Below, piece by piece: positions 24,044 through 36,430 of a DNA stretch of 64,000 nt. This DNA comes from Combretum micranthum (Eukaryota; Streptophyta; Magnoliopsida; Myrtales; Combretaceae): positions 434,001 to 498,000 of the forward strand of contig JAMXBD010000065.1 in NCBI GenBank assembly GCA_024138025.1, read 5' to 3'. Made by a program: the position numbers and the translations under genes. Each line of letters starts with the position of its first letter. Positions within the stretch are counted from its first letter, which is position 1. The notes under the pieces were generated by a model, which was not told the origin of the DNA, did not search any database, and saw only the letters and a program-made list of their open reading frames with translations.

Positions 24044-24691
24044 TATTGCATGAGCTGATTTTACCAATAAAGATAGCTCCTACAAATACAGAAATATCAT
24101 CTAGAGGAGCGTTGAGGAGTTGCTCGGCACCGTAATCTGATACTAAAGTTAGTTTGTGGGTCTTAAAGGAAAGGAAAGAAAGAACTCTCTTCCTTTTTCT
24201 CTTAGGTTAAGAGCTATTTATAGTGCTTTAAGTCATACCAAGAAGGGACCGCTAGGTCTTCCGTGGTGGATAAGTTTTCACCTAGTAGCTGGCTTGATAC
24301 CTAAGGTATGGAGGGTATCTGAGCTAGGGGCGACAACTTTAAGAAATGGAGACAAGCTAATGATGTCCCCACAGTCCCAAGGTAGGAGGCGGATGTCTTA
24401 CGCGGTGTGGAAGCTTGAGCTCATCCTAGTTGGACGCTCGCCAATAGGCTCAAGCGATTGTCTTAAGGTCGAGCTAGGAACCTCACCAAACTCGAGAAGA
24501 GATCCTTTATGGATGTTCACAAGGCCTACATAGGTAACATCCAAGGTTCTTGCTCCTAGTTGGGTCGTGGTCCTCCATTCCGTTCTCTAGGCCTTTGTTA
24601 ATGGACTAGGACCAATAGCTTATGGGGCTTGGTGACTTAGTAGCAATGATGGTGAGCCGAGTGGTCCGTGGCTTGTATTTGGCTGTCAACA
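24044..24691 (-). repeat. 3' LTR of the Tat-type element
   Basis: On the minus strand it begins TGTTGACAGCC and ends near TTGCATGCAATA (terminal CA mutated to TA). It shares long blocks with 45609-46213, for example GAGATCCTTTATGGATGTTC and CACAAGGCCTACATAGGTAA. It keeps a TATA box, CTATAAATAG on the minus strand (24214-24223), in a segment the other LTR has lost. ORFs called inside it are not genes. Confidence 0.85.
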
Positions 24692-24706
24692 CTTTTCCCT
24701 CTCATT
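24692..24706 (-). promoter_or_regulatory. Polypurine tract of the Tat-type element
   Basis: On the minus strand AATGAGAGGGAAAAG directly abuts the 3' LTR start TGTTGACAGCC. A purine tract at this place primes plus-strand DNA synthesis and fixes the orientation of the element. Confidence 0.8.
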
Positions 24707-24899
24707 CTCGTTGCACAAGGGCGAGGAGAGTCACCATACTAAGTTCAACTTGTGAGGTGAACCAAATGAGGTTGTCACATTGCCAGAGTTTTCTTAACGT
24801 CATTGTTATTTGAGCTGCATCCCCTAATATCACAATCTTTGAGGTCCATGCCTACTAAGCTTGTCAAGCGTTAGGCTGGTTTGTCGTTTTTCATCCATA

Positions 24900-27800
24900 T
24901 TTGTTAGGTTTGTTGGGGAAGCTTAGTAGGATGTCCAAGAGACATGACAGATGTCATGTTAGCCATGATGATTGTTGTGATGGGCTCAAGGTATTCGGGC
25001 CATGCGGTTCCTAATTATCGAGAGGTCGATGGTCTCTTAGTCTTCCCTTGTTCCCTATATATATGGAGATTGTTCCTTCTATGGAATTCATCCGCTCACA
25101 AAACATTTTCATCTGTCGAAGCAAAAGTGTCAAGTTTCTTTAGATTCTTTTCTTTTTTTCTACTCATAGAGAGGATATCCAGCTCAGGTAATTCTAACAC
25201 TAATCTTTTTTCACATGAATTCAACTGTAAGGTACAGTGATTGGTGGACGAGGTGAGGAAGGACGAGAGACAGGCTACTTTGAGATCGGGAAGCTCAGCC
25301 TCGGTGGTGGGAAAAGGTCGAAAAGTGATACTTCAACTTCTACTAGCGGTTGTAGAGAGGGATTTGGCATGGTATATGTGTGGCCGGCAAAGAGATAGGC
25401 CATTTTGAACGCATGTTCTTGTACGAAGCTGGTCAACGAGATATATTGGTACCCCATGGACAAGTACCCTTTTGATGGACTGAAGAAGAGGGCCATCATC
25501 CTTTTACATAAGAAGGCGACTCAAGGTAATGGTCCCAACGAGATTTGCTATAATCTCTCTGAGGAGGCCCTTAGGGCCATTTATCGGGAGGAGATGCAAG
25601 GTGTTCCTTAGGAATGGAAGGTTATCATGCCTTCAAAGTTAGATCAAGCCTGTCTCGTTAGGGTCGATGGTTTGCCTTATATAAGAAGGCTTTTGAGTTA
25701 GGCTTGAGGATGCCTTTCTCCCCTTTCCAAAAGGAGTTCTTCGAATACTATCAGCTATGTTCGACTTAGTTATTACCCAATGTTTAGCAGATTTTGATGG
25801 CCTTTTGAGGCCATCTACCTTAGTATCATGGTGTTGCCTACCCTGACCTTGTTTCGCCAGTTTTTCCTACATAAAGGGTCGAAGGAAGGGTACTGGTATC
25901 TTCTTAAATAACCTAAAAGTCCTGAACTCCTCACTGATCTCACCAGCTTGAATGGGTTTAACTAGAAGAGCAAGTTATAGGTAGTTAGGTTGGAGGAGGG
26001 TGCATAACGGGGTTTTGATTTCTGGGTGGATTGGTTCAAGTCGTGTTACCACCAGGTCTCTGAGGGCATGGTCATTATGGTGAAGAGGCTCCTGTGGGCG
26101 GTTCCTTGGTGCCTAAGGTACAAACTCCAATAGGTCCTCGGTCCCTTGAAGTGCAGATTGTAGCTCCTCATTCCCCTATTGCCATTCCTCCTCTTAGTCG
26201 GGGGTCTTCCTATATAGAACTGAGCATACAGATCTTGGCTCGCGGGGTCGGCCCATTTACTGGCTCAAAAAAATAGGTCGTGGCCAATTTTTTTATCCAT
26301 TTAAATATGGGCTAACTTGACCTGTCTTGTTTAGCTTGCGGGCCAAATGCAAGCTGGCCTATGATGAACCGGGTCGGCTCATGGGCCAAAAGTTAAAAAA
26401 AAAAGAGAGAGGAAAAGTTTATGAATAATATAATAACATATTAGCAATTATTTATAATATATTATGGAAGAAAATAGATTAATACATGCATCATAAACAC
26501 TATAACATTTTTTAAGTATGTATTTATTGATTTAAAACTAACATGATATCTAATAAATCATTTAAAAAACTTCTTTTTATTTATAAGTAATCAAAATGGT
26601 AATAAAATTAATCTTTAATATATATAAAACCTTAAAATATATAAATATTCTAATTTATATATAAATCAACGTAAAAATAACAGAAATAATTTTTTTTTTA
26701 ATTTTATTTTGGCCCACCGACTAGGCCCGAGTCCAAGCTAGAAATTCTGGTCTATTTAAAAGTGAGCCAAAATTGCCCGACTTATTTTAACCCGCGAGCC
26801 GATGCAGGCCGACCCGGCTAGGCCAGTTTACCAACCTCTACTCCTAAAGCTAAGGCTGCCATCCCACTAGATCGGTGAATGCTAGAGGTCAGCCAGATGA
26901 GGCCAGACAATATCGTGTGGGGCGGGGTGCTTAAATGGAGTGATGCAGCCATCGACTGGGGAATGTTTGAGGACTTTGCCATTATGGAGGATAGAAATAC
27001 GTTAAGAACTATGTTGAGCAAGCTAAAGTTAAAGGATCACGTTTTGGACGTTTCTGCTCGCAAGTTGTACGAGGTATCTTCTTACTACCCTTCTTCCTTT
27101 ACCTTTTCCTTACCCTCTTTCTTATGTGAACTTAGCTCATGTAAGCTATGGTGGCTCTTTCTAAAGTTACGAGGTGCACGAGATTGAATTAGGGCATTGT
27201 AAGTTCCATTTTGTTAAGCACATGGTTTTTTTCTTTCTTTTTTTGTTTTGTTACTCTTTGACTTTATGTTTTCTCTGTAGGTGAGTGATGAATTGGATTG
27301 GCTGAAGGCTTATGTTGTGAACTTAGAGAAGGAAGCTTTTCGAGGAGAGGCGTGGAAGGGTTAGGCTGTAGAGTGAGGTGACTAAGTTAATGGAGTATAG
27401 GGACCAGCTCGTCCATTATGTTGACGTAACGACCATTCATGCACAGCAGGAGGTTGGTAAGGCCCTACAAGTACAGCCAACGTCAAAGGGTGTTGTCAAC
27501 TATTTGGCGAAGAAGTGGAAAGACACAAGGCAGGAGCAAGATGCTTTGTTGTTTCGCTTGAAGGAGCTCACAGCGAACTGTAATAGGATAAAGGGAGAAA
27601 ATGATGCTCTTGAGGTTGATCGTTCTTCCCTTTTACTTTTTGTTCATTAATTATGTCTTTGCAGGCTTATTTCCTTGTGTTTCCTTGTTGCAGGTCTGAA
27701 TTGCTAAGCTCGAGGATAGGTAGGTTATTCCCAAAGTAGCAAAGAAATATATTTAGGAGGAACTCTTTGCGAGTTAGAGGTGAAGGGAATGCCAGCAGAT

Positions 27801-28230
27801 GATCGTTAAGGAAAGTGCTCAGATTGTTCATAACGAGGTGCTCAGGTAGTTTCTCAAGTTAAACCTCGGCTTCTTAGTAGCTCTTCTAGGTGAAGCAACT
27901 TTAGAGGATAAAAAAGGTGAAGAAGAGGGATGACACTTGCTAGAGGTGGAGGAGGCCGTCATTGTTGCAAGGCAAGAAGAAGGCATTGCCAATGACACGT
28001 CACAAAGAGATAGGGAGGGCATTATCGAGGTAGAGGTTGTGAGTCTTGTGACTATGTTGGTTGCTTTGAAAGATCAACATAATGATGCCGAAGTGGGTGA
28101 AGGTGTTCCAACTGAGCTACAAGGGGAGGTCATTGTTACTATCCTTCAGTCCGTCACTAGTGAGGAAATTTTTTGCCGATATTCTACTAATTACCATCAG
28201 TTTACCTTTATGTTTTGTTTAATCATGTAG
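24900..28230 (+). pseudogene. Antisense ORF remnant of the Tat-type element (Transposase_28-like, then coiled coil)
   Basis: This ORF runs against gag-pol, between pol and the 3' LTR. From about 25405 the translation (YWYPMDKYPFDGLKK, then LRMPFSPFQKEFFEYYQ and a Q-L-x-PN-type segment) resembles the plant 'putative gypsy type transposon' domain (PF04195, Transposase_28). From about 27290 to 28200 it is charged and heptad-like, typical of coiled coil (segments such as QEVGKALQVQP and NRIKGENDALEVD). Stops and frameshifts are frequent, and a hAT-type element (26215-26840) interrupts it. Pyrimidine-rich tracts before AG at 27230-27280 and 27650-27694, near GT-rich ends of the open segments, suggest introns, as reported for such antisense genes. 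The function in the family is not established. Confidence 0.6.
26215..26840. mobile_element. hAT-type non-autonomous element, inserted in the antisense ORF
   Basis: The right end in reverse complement is TAGAGGTTGGTAAACTGGCC; the left begins TAGAACTGAGC. The flanking 8 bases agree at 6 of 8 positions (TTCCTATA and CTCCTAAA). The interior matches 51783-52279 in the opposite orientation over some 300 bases, including GATTTATTAGATATCAT and AAGGTTTTATATATATT in reverse complement, and GGCCCA/GACCCG words near both ends. Non-coding. Confidence 0.7.
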
Positions 28231-28248
28231 GAATCGAATCAGTAGTAT

Positions 28249-28775
28249 TTGCCAGTAATGGCCATTCGTGTAATGTCGTTTTGTCTTAATGAAGTTTCTT
28301 TCTTTAATGTTGTGTCTCTTTCCAAGTTGATTTTTGTTGTTTTTATTTATCTATTTTCCAAAAAATCCGCTAAATGTTTGAATTTTGAGCTCACTTGTGA
28401 TTCAAGGTTGTTGCTTGAACGTTGCTCACTTTTGTAGTACTTAATTTAATTCACTGTGTCTTGTTTCGCCTATACTTTATATGGTGGCAGGTAATGGTAG
28501 GCTGGTTGCAAGTCATGGCTTTATCTTGCTACCAAATCTGTCTATTCTAGAAGTCTATCATTTCCAACATTCATGTGTTTCTAAGGCTCGATCAGACGGT
28601 CGTAGTGGTCTGTACTCGAGATTCTTGAGATTTTGCTCTATTCAATGCTAATTCTGATGTGTTTTTTCTTCCACCTATAAATAATGCTAGGGGTGGAGTG
28701 TTTCTCCACAAACCAAATTCGGTTCTCTCGTTTCATTCTTGGTGTTTTGAAAAGGTTTCTCTTTTTATTTCCACA
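28249..28775 (+). other. Tat-type element sequence beyond the antisense ORF
   Basis: Less AT-rich than host DNA, with no coherent frame over any length. A short ORF at 28249-28437 has no recognisable product. Confidence 0.4.
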
Positions 28776-29443
28776 TAGGGGTATTCATGGTTCGGTTAAT
28801 CAATCTGTGGCCTTATGTTTGGAACCTAATAGTAATGATCGGCTTTTTTAATATCCCAATTCTAAACTGATCCATTATAAACGGTTAACCGCCTTAATGG
28901 TTAACCATTTTTTCTATTAATTTTTTCAATTTTTTTTAACTATTTAATATAATGGTTATACAAAATTTGTAGTCAACTGTATTTTTCAATATGTCCTTAA
29001 AAAATTAGAGCTTTTTTATAATAATATTAAATACTGTAAACTAAGAATGTTAGACATGTAAAAGAGTTGCCAACATATATCGATGTCATCCGTATACTCA
29101 TTATAGTGTCCTTTTACCGATGTGTCTTATCATCCTTGATTAGTTGAGCTCAATACAAAATCTCAGTCAAATACTACCATTCCAATTTTCAAACATACAT
29201 GTATTTGTTTCTTCTCATATCAACAATTCATTTCAACATAAATTATATATATTTATAAATACGAATCGATTAACCAAAACCATCGGTTTCTGGTATCTAT
29301 AAACTGAAACCGAAACCAAGAACGAAAAAAATTAAAAATACTAATCCTAAACCTAAACTAATGGATCGGTTGACCTTTTTTTCTATTGGATTTCCAATTT
29401 CGATTCAGTTATCCTAAATATTCGATTTTTTCTCACACCCCTA
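28776..29443. mobile_element. hAT-type non-autonomous element, second insertion in the Tat-type element
   Basis: The left end TAGGGGTATTCATGG and the reverse complement of the right end TAGGGGTGTGAG share the TAGGGGT hAT terminus. The flanks agree at 6 of 8 positions (TTTCCACA at 28768-28775, TTTCCAGG at 29444-29451). Subterminal GGTTCGGTT/AACCGAAAC-type words repeat near both ends, which is common for hAT transposase-binding regions. Non-coding. Confidence 0.7.
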
Positions 29444-29451
29444 TTTCCAGG

Positions 29452-30493
29452 AGCAGAGTGAATCATGAGTTTTCTTATGAATAATTGTCTTTAAGTTGAG
29501 AGGTCGAGCTTTTAGAGGTCACAGATCATATGGTATCCTTGGTGTTGTGCGGTCTCTATTTAAAGGGGTCGAAAGTTCTGCGCCCCCTATTTACATGAGT
29601 CTGTCACAGAGGTTAGCTAGTGGTTTGGGCATATTACTCGAGGCCCATTTCCCACTTCTGCCATGACCATTCGATATGGGGTCGTGTTTCTCTTTTGCTG
29701 TCCTCAGATCGAGGTCACCAAAATCTATTACTTTGTGGAGACGTTGTGGTGGCTACAATAGCGTGTTCCGGGTCAGTAGGGGCCCATCCTCCATCATTAA
29801 TTTGAGCCTTTTGGTTGCTACTTGAGGCTAAGGTGATCATAGGGGAATCATTCTACCCTTTTCTGCTGCTTCCCAGCTCTTTTCTTTTAGCCATTTCATG
29901 ACAGGTGGAGGCTGTTGAGGATGCAGGGACATGCTTTCCCCTTTAAGTCCAATCTTCTAATGGCTTACTGGGTATGGGCTCATCATGGAGCAATCGGTTT
30001 AGCCATCTCTTCCTAGGCGTGTTGATTTCTTCTCAAGCTGAGATTCATTGTCGCCCTTAGTCAATCGATGTAGGTTGATGGTAGAGCTTAGGCTTGCACT
30101 TACGAGGTCAAGAGATGAGGTAATGTTCATTCTAAATCCACATTTTTGAGTTGTGGTTAGCCGAATGTAGGAGAATTTGTTTAATTTGAGGTTTAGATCC
30201 TTTTTGGAGTTTTCTAGCTCAAGGCTTGAAGTTTGTCTCATTCTTGTACTTATGAAAATTTCATTTTGTATCCCTTGGTTGGAATGCTAGTCAAAACTGA
30301 CCTGGCCAAGATGCCAATCAAAACTACTGTAATAATTTGCTTGGAATCAATGAATCTGATGTTTTTGGTTTCCATTTTATTCTTTATGTTCATAGTGCAT
30401 AGCCAATGTCTCATGTAGCACATCAATAATATTCTTGGTTGAAATTATGAGGGAGGCAATCAAGCTTTTGAGGAGAGTCATCATTAGGAGGGG
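29452..30493 (-). other. Spacer between antisense ORF and pol of the Tat-type element
   Basis: Less AT-rich than host DNA, and by position part of the long 3' non-coding region of the element. ORFs at 29620-29805, 29999-30241 and 30233-30418 have no recognisable domain. Confidence 0.4.
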
Positions 30494-30673
30494 GTTACCT
30501 AAGATCACGAGGGAAGTTACCCTAAGGAAGAGAGTTACCCGAGCTCACGATGGGAGTTACCTAAGCTCACGAAGAGAGTTACCCGAGCTCAAGAGAGGAG
30601 TTATCTGAGCTCAAGAGGAGAGTTACCCGAGCTCACGAGGGGAGTTACCCTTAAAAGGGAGTTACCGAGCTCT
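30494..30673. repeat. 22-base minisatellite in the 3' region of the Tat-type element
   Basis: About eight or nine tandem, imperfect copies of a unit close to TTACCCGAGCTCACGAGGGGAG, some shortened. It sits directly after pol (minus orientation). Tandem arrays in this 3' region are known for Ogre and other Tat-type elements and can seed satellite DNA. Confidence 0.85.
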
Positions 30674-32289
30674 AAAAGCACGAGAGGGTGAAGTTTGTTG
30701 GATGCTGAAGGCCCCTTTAGGTCTTGTTTTATTATAAACCTTTGTTTGAAAAGGCGTTCCAAGAAGCTCATTAACATGGAACCCAGTTTCATTCAAAATC
30801 TTTTCTTTATCTTTACAAAGCCACACTTGTGACTATACAGGCATGTGATAGAGACGATTCACATCTATTTAAAAAACTTCCATAAGTTGTTAGCATTCAA
30901 AGTTCTGGGAATGAGTTCGTCATCTAAGGTTTTGAGCTTATACGACCCATTTCCTAGAGTTTCTTTTACTCTGACGTAGTCTTTCTAGTTTATAGCGCGT
31001 TTTCCATAGGCTTTTTTGAACTCGTTGCTTTTAATTTCCTATAGACAAGGTCACTGGGGAGGAAAAAACCTTGTGATCGACCTTTTTATCGTAGTATTGA
31101 GCTGCCCTCTATTAATAGGCGGTGTTATCTTACAGACCACATCTTGAGTTTCATCTATGGTGTCAAGCTTAACCTGAAGACCGGCCTCGTTGATCAACTC
31201 ATTGTAGGATTGTACTCTAATATTCTACAGTTCAAGTTTGATAGGCAGAAAGGCCTTAGACCTAAAGGTGAGAGGAAAGGAGGTCTCATGCATAGGGGTA
31301 TGCTTGGTGGTGCAACATCCCTGTAGAATGCTAGGTAGCTCGTCGGCCCACTTGCTACTCTAGCGGTCAACTCGAGCTTTTAAACTTTGCATCATGGTTT
31401 TACTAATAACTTTAACTTAGCCATTGGCTCGAGGATATGCGATCGAAGTGTAGTGTGTTCCAATGTGGTACTCTGCGCAGAAGTCCTTGATTCTTTTGGA
31501 GTTGAACTGTTTTCCATTGTGCATTATGATAGATGTGTGATTTTGAATCTAACTATAATGCTTATGTAGAAGAAATGTCAAATGTTCTTCTCTATGACTT
31601 TTGCTTCCATCTCGACCTCTACCCATTTCGTGAAGTAATCACACCCAATTATGATAAACTTCCATTGACCTATCGAAGGGGGAAATGGTCCGAAGATGTC
31701 TAGTCTCGACATAGCGAATGGCCATGGGGGATGAGGTAGAGTAAGTTGGCGCTCGGAGCGTGGTTGATGGGGATGATCTTTAACAATGTTCACATTGCTG
31801 GACGAATTCCTTTACACTAGCTTTCATTGTTGGCTACAAATAGCTAGCCTGCACAATTCAGGTGTGTAGCGTTTGTACTTTGATGTGGTTGCTACGCTCA
31901 TCAACATGGAGGTCATCTAGGACTTGTTGTGCTTCTTCTGGGCTTAAGTAGCAGAGTGAAGGGAAGCTAAAGCCTCTTTTATACAGAACTCCATTAACTA
32001 GAGTGTAGTTAGCTACACTATGCATTAACTTCTTTGCTTCTATCCTATTTGAGAGTATAGTGCCATCTTTTAGGTATTTCTCTATTGGCATCATGCAACT
32101 TGGTGGTGGAAATGTCTGTTGTAGCTCTAGTACCTCGTGAGTCTTGATGGTAATGGATTTTTCTAGGAGGAACTCGACAAAAATCTTCCCTTCGATTTTG
32201 CTCGGGTGGAGGACAATCACAGAGGCAAGCTTGGAGAGCTTATCGACCTTTGAATTATTGACTCTGGGTATTTTTTTATGACATCCCAC
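30674..32289 (-). pseudogene. Tat-type integrase remnant (with end of RNase H linker)
   Basis: Integrase inserts the element's cDNA. The 32289-31858 frame covers the segment between RNase H and integrase, ending in the zinc-binding region (LHVDERSNHIK). The 31793-31578 frame carries the start of the catalytic core: WPFAMSRLDIFGPFPPSIGQ with the first Asp, then IIIGCDYFTKWVEVE, a strongly conserved gypsy motif. Downstream core and C-terminal parts are scattered through broken frames to about 30680. Frames are separated by stops and indels. Confidence 0.8.
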
Positions 32290-32880
32290 ATAGATAATTC
32301 CTTTGTTAGGGCTCGGACCGCTTTTAAGTGGACTACCATTTCTTTGTTCTTTGCTTCATAAATGCCTATAACTTGTTGCACCACAAGCTAAGAATTTTGA
32401 AAAAATTTTGAGGTCCCCAGTTTCAGCTCTAGTACTTGTTACAAGCTTGAGTCTAGTTAAAAGGGCATCATATTCTGTTTCATTGTTACTTGTAAGAAAA
32501 CCAAATTTTAGGCCTCAATAGATCTTGACTCCATGAGATCCTTCCAAAACTAGATCGGTCTGCTCCTCCTTGCACAGAGGATCCACCCACATCGAGGGTC
32601 CATGCAGTTTTCCATTGATCATTATGTTATGAGGCCTCGATATACTTAACCAGATCTGTGCCTCAATGGCATCCCGTGGTTGACATTGTATACCATATAC
32701 ACTGAACTCGATCGCGTATTTCATCATCCTTTCCAAGACATTAGATTTTTGGAGGACAACCTTTATCGGTATGTCAGTAAGGAATGTGACTTGATATGCC
32801 CGAAAATATGGGCATAGGCATCGTACTGATATCACCATTGCTAAAGCAAACTTTTCAAACTTGGTGTATCTCTATTATAG
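32290..32880 (-). pseudogene. Tat-type RNase H remnant
   Basis: The 32838-32515 frame corresponds to the RNase H-side tether (AYQVTFLTDIPIKVVLQ, then RMMKYAIEFSVYGIQ), followed by a segment with SHGVKIY that leads into the N-terminal Asp region of the second RNase H-like domain. Tat-clade elements carry an extra archaeal-type RNase H here, but decay prevents deciding whether this copy had it. Confidence 0.7.
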
Positions 32881-33900
32881 TCCTTATAGGATGTGACTGA
32901 TGTAGTAGATTGATTGATGTTGTTTTCCTTCGACTTGGGCCAAAACCGACGAGATGGCTCAATTACTCACTACGAGGTAGAGGTATAAGACCGCGCATGG
33001 AACTGGTGTCGACAACGCCAGTGGTTCCATTAGAAAGCGCTTGAGTTCATCGAAGGCCTGTTATGACTTTTTTGTCCATTCAAACTTTCCAGGTTTCTTG
33101 AGGATCTTGAAGAATTGCAAGCATTTGTTAACGCTCCTAAGGAGGAATCTGCTTAGCGCTGTTATCCTACCAACAAGTTGTTGTACCTCTTTAACCGATG
33201 AAGGCAGCTTTTTTTTTTAGGAGTGCTTTGATCTTGTCAGGATTGACTTCGATCCCTCTTTAGGAGATGACATAACCTAGGAGTTTTCTCGATGAGGTGC
33301 TAAAGGTGCTTTTTTATGGGTTTAGTTTTAGATTGTAGAAACAGAGGTGATCAAAAGTTTCTTAGAGATAGCACAAGTGATCCTTTACTCGTTTGCCTTT
33401 TACGATCATGTCGTCAACATAGACCTCCATATTTCTACCTATATGAGGCTTGAATACTTTTGTGACTGATCTTTGGAAGGTCATATTGCCATTCTTTAAC
33501 CCGAACTACATCATTTTGTAATAATATGTGCCAAAGGAGGTATAGACTTTATCGGTTGCATTCATCTTGATTTAATGATAACTCGAAAAGGAATCCATGA
33601 AATTTGGCATCTTGTGGCTCGAGGTATTGTCAACGAGTTGGTCGATCCATGGTAAGAAAGCAATCCTTTAGGCATGCCTTGACACATCCTCCAAATTCCA
33701 TTAGGTTTTTTTACTAGGACTACATCGGCTAATCAGGTTGAATATTTTTCTTCCTTGATGAATCTAGCTTGGAGCACTCTTTAGACTTCCTCTTCTATGG
33801 CAGCTTGTCTTTGAAGGGCGAAGTGCTTGATTTTTTAGCGAACCAATTTTTGGTCTTTGTTGAGGTTTAACTAATGCATGATCACAGCCAGTCTTATGCT
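32881..33900 (-). pseudogene. Tat-type reverse transcriptase remnant
   Basis: RT copies the element RNA into DNA. On the minus strand a Y-V-D-D box (EVYVDDMIVKGK) is intact at about 33403-33425, followed by the connection segment KLLGYVIS then a stop, RGIEVNPDKIKAL (about 33215-33280). Upstream are PNFMDSFSSYHQIKMN-like and KPNGIWRMC-like RT segments. At least ten stops or shifts interrupt the domain. Several stops fit CGA or CAG codons changed by C to T. Confidence 0.85.
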
Positions 33901-34429
33901 TGTCATGTTAAATAATGACCATGCGAAGACATCTTTGTTTGCCCGTAAGAATGTGATCAAACTTTCTTTTATATCAAAGGGAGTCGATTTCTCTACTCTA
34001 GTGGTATACTCGAGATCGTCATCTAGGTTGACCTCCTCTGTGAGCTCGGCGAGATCGCCTCGATGTTTAAACCTATGTTATGGCTTAGTGTGAATGGTGC
34101 ACACACGATCTCCTTTTCATGCTCTAAGATACAATTTTTGGGACTACTCTTGATCTCCTCTACACACCCCTACCCTAGTCGAGGTAAGGAACTTGGCTTT
34201 GAGGTATGGTTGGGAAATGACCATGCCAAATATTGATTGCATGGCTCTTCCCATTATAGAGTTATACGGAGACCATCAATTAACCACAAGGAATTATATC
34301 TGGTGTGTCACATTACATGACCCGTCACCCGGCTTGATAGGTAGAGTGATAATCCTTTGAGATCGGACAAGTTGATTGTTAAAACCATACAGCTTGTGGT
34401 CTTATGGCCTTAGCTTCATCTTTAACTCA

Positions 34430-34520
34430 TGCTTCATCTGCTCATAAGCCTTGTTGAAGAGAATATATGCATTGTTACCTGTATTGATCAATAACCTTTT
34501 AACTTTCTAGCCCGATATGA
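34430..34520 (-). pseudogene. Tat-type protease remnant with altered active site
   Basis: The minus strand encodes VKRLLINTGNNAYILF where an active gypsy protease has DTG: the catalytic Asp codon has become Asn (AAT), a single G-to-A change. The surrounding VxRLLIxTG...ILF pattern leaves little doubt about the family. The protease would not function. Confidence 0.75.
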
Positions 34521-34799
34521 GAGTAGAAATAACCAAGGCGTCTTGGTGAGGGGTTTGGACTTCATCGAAATCCTCATTGGTGAAGGAGATGGTGGTGTTG
34601 ACTCTAGGCCTTTTGGATTCTAGGTTCATCACCTGTCATAGCGTGCTCAGGCTAGTTGGCAACCCTACTCTCGTCAAGGTTAGGGGTCCACCAATGATGG
34701 TATTGATCTCACCATGACATTGTCAATGAGGTTGCGGTTGATCCAGACTTTCTTGAGTATTGTTCTCTTTTCATTGCTTGTTAGTCTTATGTTTCTAGC

Positions 34800-36417
34800 T
34801 AGGCGGCTCAAATTTGACGCCATGATCGATTAACTGCTTAAGCTACCTCCGTTGCATGGCATCTTCTATTACACTTTTAGGTTGCCAGCAATTTTTTATT
34901 ATGCCTTCAATCATTGTGATATTTATAATATTCTCTCGAATCCTTGCATTTCAAACTAGGCTTCATTGGAGGGGGTGGGGGTAGGAGGCCCTAATCCTTA
35001 TCTCGAGGAACACATCATGTACAATTAGTTTTAAGGGGGTGAACTCATGATACATAAGAAAAAGTTTCCCTTTGTTATCACCTTTATTCGTTGATTTCAC
35101 ATTGACCCAATTATTGAACTCATGGCGATCCCTGTGTCACCCCTTATCCCGAGGTAGGATGCCCTCGAGTCGAGGAGGTTTGGCCCTAATTTTAGTTTCT
35201 CTCCTGGCGTTTCTAGTATCCTCTTGCCTTATATATTTATGTACTTTCTCCATCACTTATTCTAACATGGTGAGCTGACATTTTGAGATGGAGTTGAAAA
35301 ACGAACTGTCTACAAGGACTCTATAATTGATGGCTTCGAGAGCTACTCTTTGATCGAGACTCAAGACTTCTAAATATGCTTTGTTAAACCTTGCTAGATA
35401 TTCTCTCAAGAGCTCACCTTTCCTTTGTCACACTGTATAAATGTATGAAGCGTTCTTCTCTGGTAGTTTGCTCACCATGAAGTGTGCCACAAATAGGTCA
35501 CTGAGCTGGGCGAATGAACATATCGTGTTGTGTTTGAGTTTGTTAAACCAAACTTGGGTTACACCTCGAAAGGTGGTGGGAAAAGTTTTGCACCATACTG
35601 TGTCCAAGAAGCTATATATTGCCATGACAGATTGGAATTGGGTGACATGATCCTTGAGGTCCGTTGTCCCATCATAGGATTTTAAAGTGTGTAGTCGAGC
35701 TTCTGCGGGAAGCACTTCAGTCCGAACTTCAACTGCAAAGGGTGTCTTTCTTAGAGGTTCTTTGGCAATAGGCTTACCCCTAAAACTTTCTTTGATGGTT
35801 GATAATATTATCATCGATTTCTTCAAGGGTGCGTTCCTTATGGAAACTTGACCGGGTATCCTTGGAGACAAGAGTAGGTGCATCGTCCGTGTAAGCTTTA
35901 GTTAAGCCAAGACATGTAAACCCCACCTTCTCATGCTGCTCATCATTTGCTTAATACCATGAGGTAACTCGAGCTAAATGCTGGGATACTGTGTGTCCTC
36001 ACAAGATGTTGTGAGCGGCTCTTACTGGGCTCTTGGGAGCATTAAGTCTTCGGTATTCATTAGAGAGTGGTCTCGAATTATAGGAACACTCCCTAGTGGA
36101 GGCACTAGCCCATGGCAATAACACAATATGCCTATAGTCCCTTTTAGTCAACTCTTCTTCTAACGTAGGTAGTGGCTGGGTTGCGGAAGTGCTCTGTCAT
36201 GCACTAGATGCTCGCTCCTCTAAATGTGGGTTTCTCAATCCTTTTAACTTCATGATTCTTGCTTGTAGAGACCACTAGAGAGCTCATTTTCCACAGTTTT
36301 GTGCTTAATTTGCCTACACAAGTTTTCCAGTTTTAGAATGCATCCTTGGTCTAAGGAAAAGACATTTGCAGCAATAGTTGGTTCAAAAGGTGATAACTCA
36401 GGAGCTCTGCCATCCAT
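34800..36417 (-). pseudogene. Tat-type gag remnant
   Basis: Gag forms the particle that packages the RNA. The frame 35883-35428 carries a clear Retrotrans_gag domain (PF03732-type): SYDGTTDLKDHVTQFQ, then TFRGVTQVWFNKL and SFAQLSDLFVAHF. A plausible original start is the ATG whose complement is at 36415-36417 (MDGRAPELSP...). Stops separate the N-terminal part from the core. The shadow ORF on the plus strand at 35441-35650 is not a gene. Confidence 0.8.
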
Positions 36418-36430
36418 TGGGGCAATAATG

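Noticed and set aside
24156..24533. 125-codon ORF upstream of the cyclin
   Set aside because: It lies entirely inside the 3' LTR of the Tat-type element, and the matching segment of the other LTR is broken.
24900..28230. The plus-strand ORFs as a host gene
   Set aside because: Their position between pol and a 3' LTR with a polypurine tract, plus the Transposase_28-like character, fits a retroelement antisense ORF better; the many stops also argue against a functional host gene.
30494..30673. CRISPR-like array
   Set aside because: The units are directly adjacent without unique spacers, and the window is plant nuclear DNA; it is a minisatellite.
35441..35650. ORF on the plus strand opposite gag
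   Set aside because: It is the shadow of the gag core on the minus strand, whose translation is clearly recognisable.
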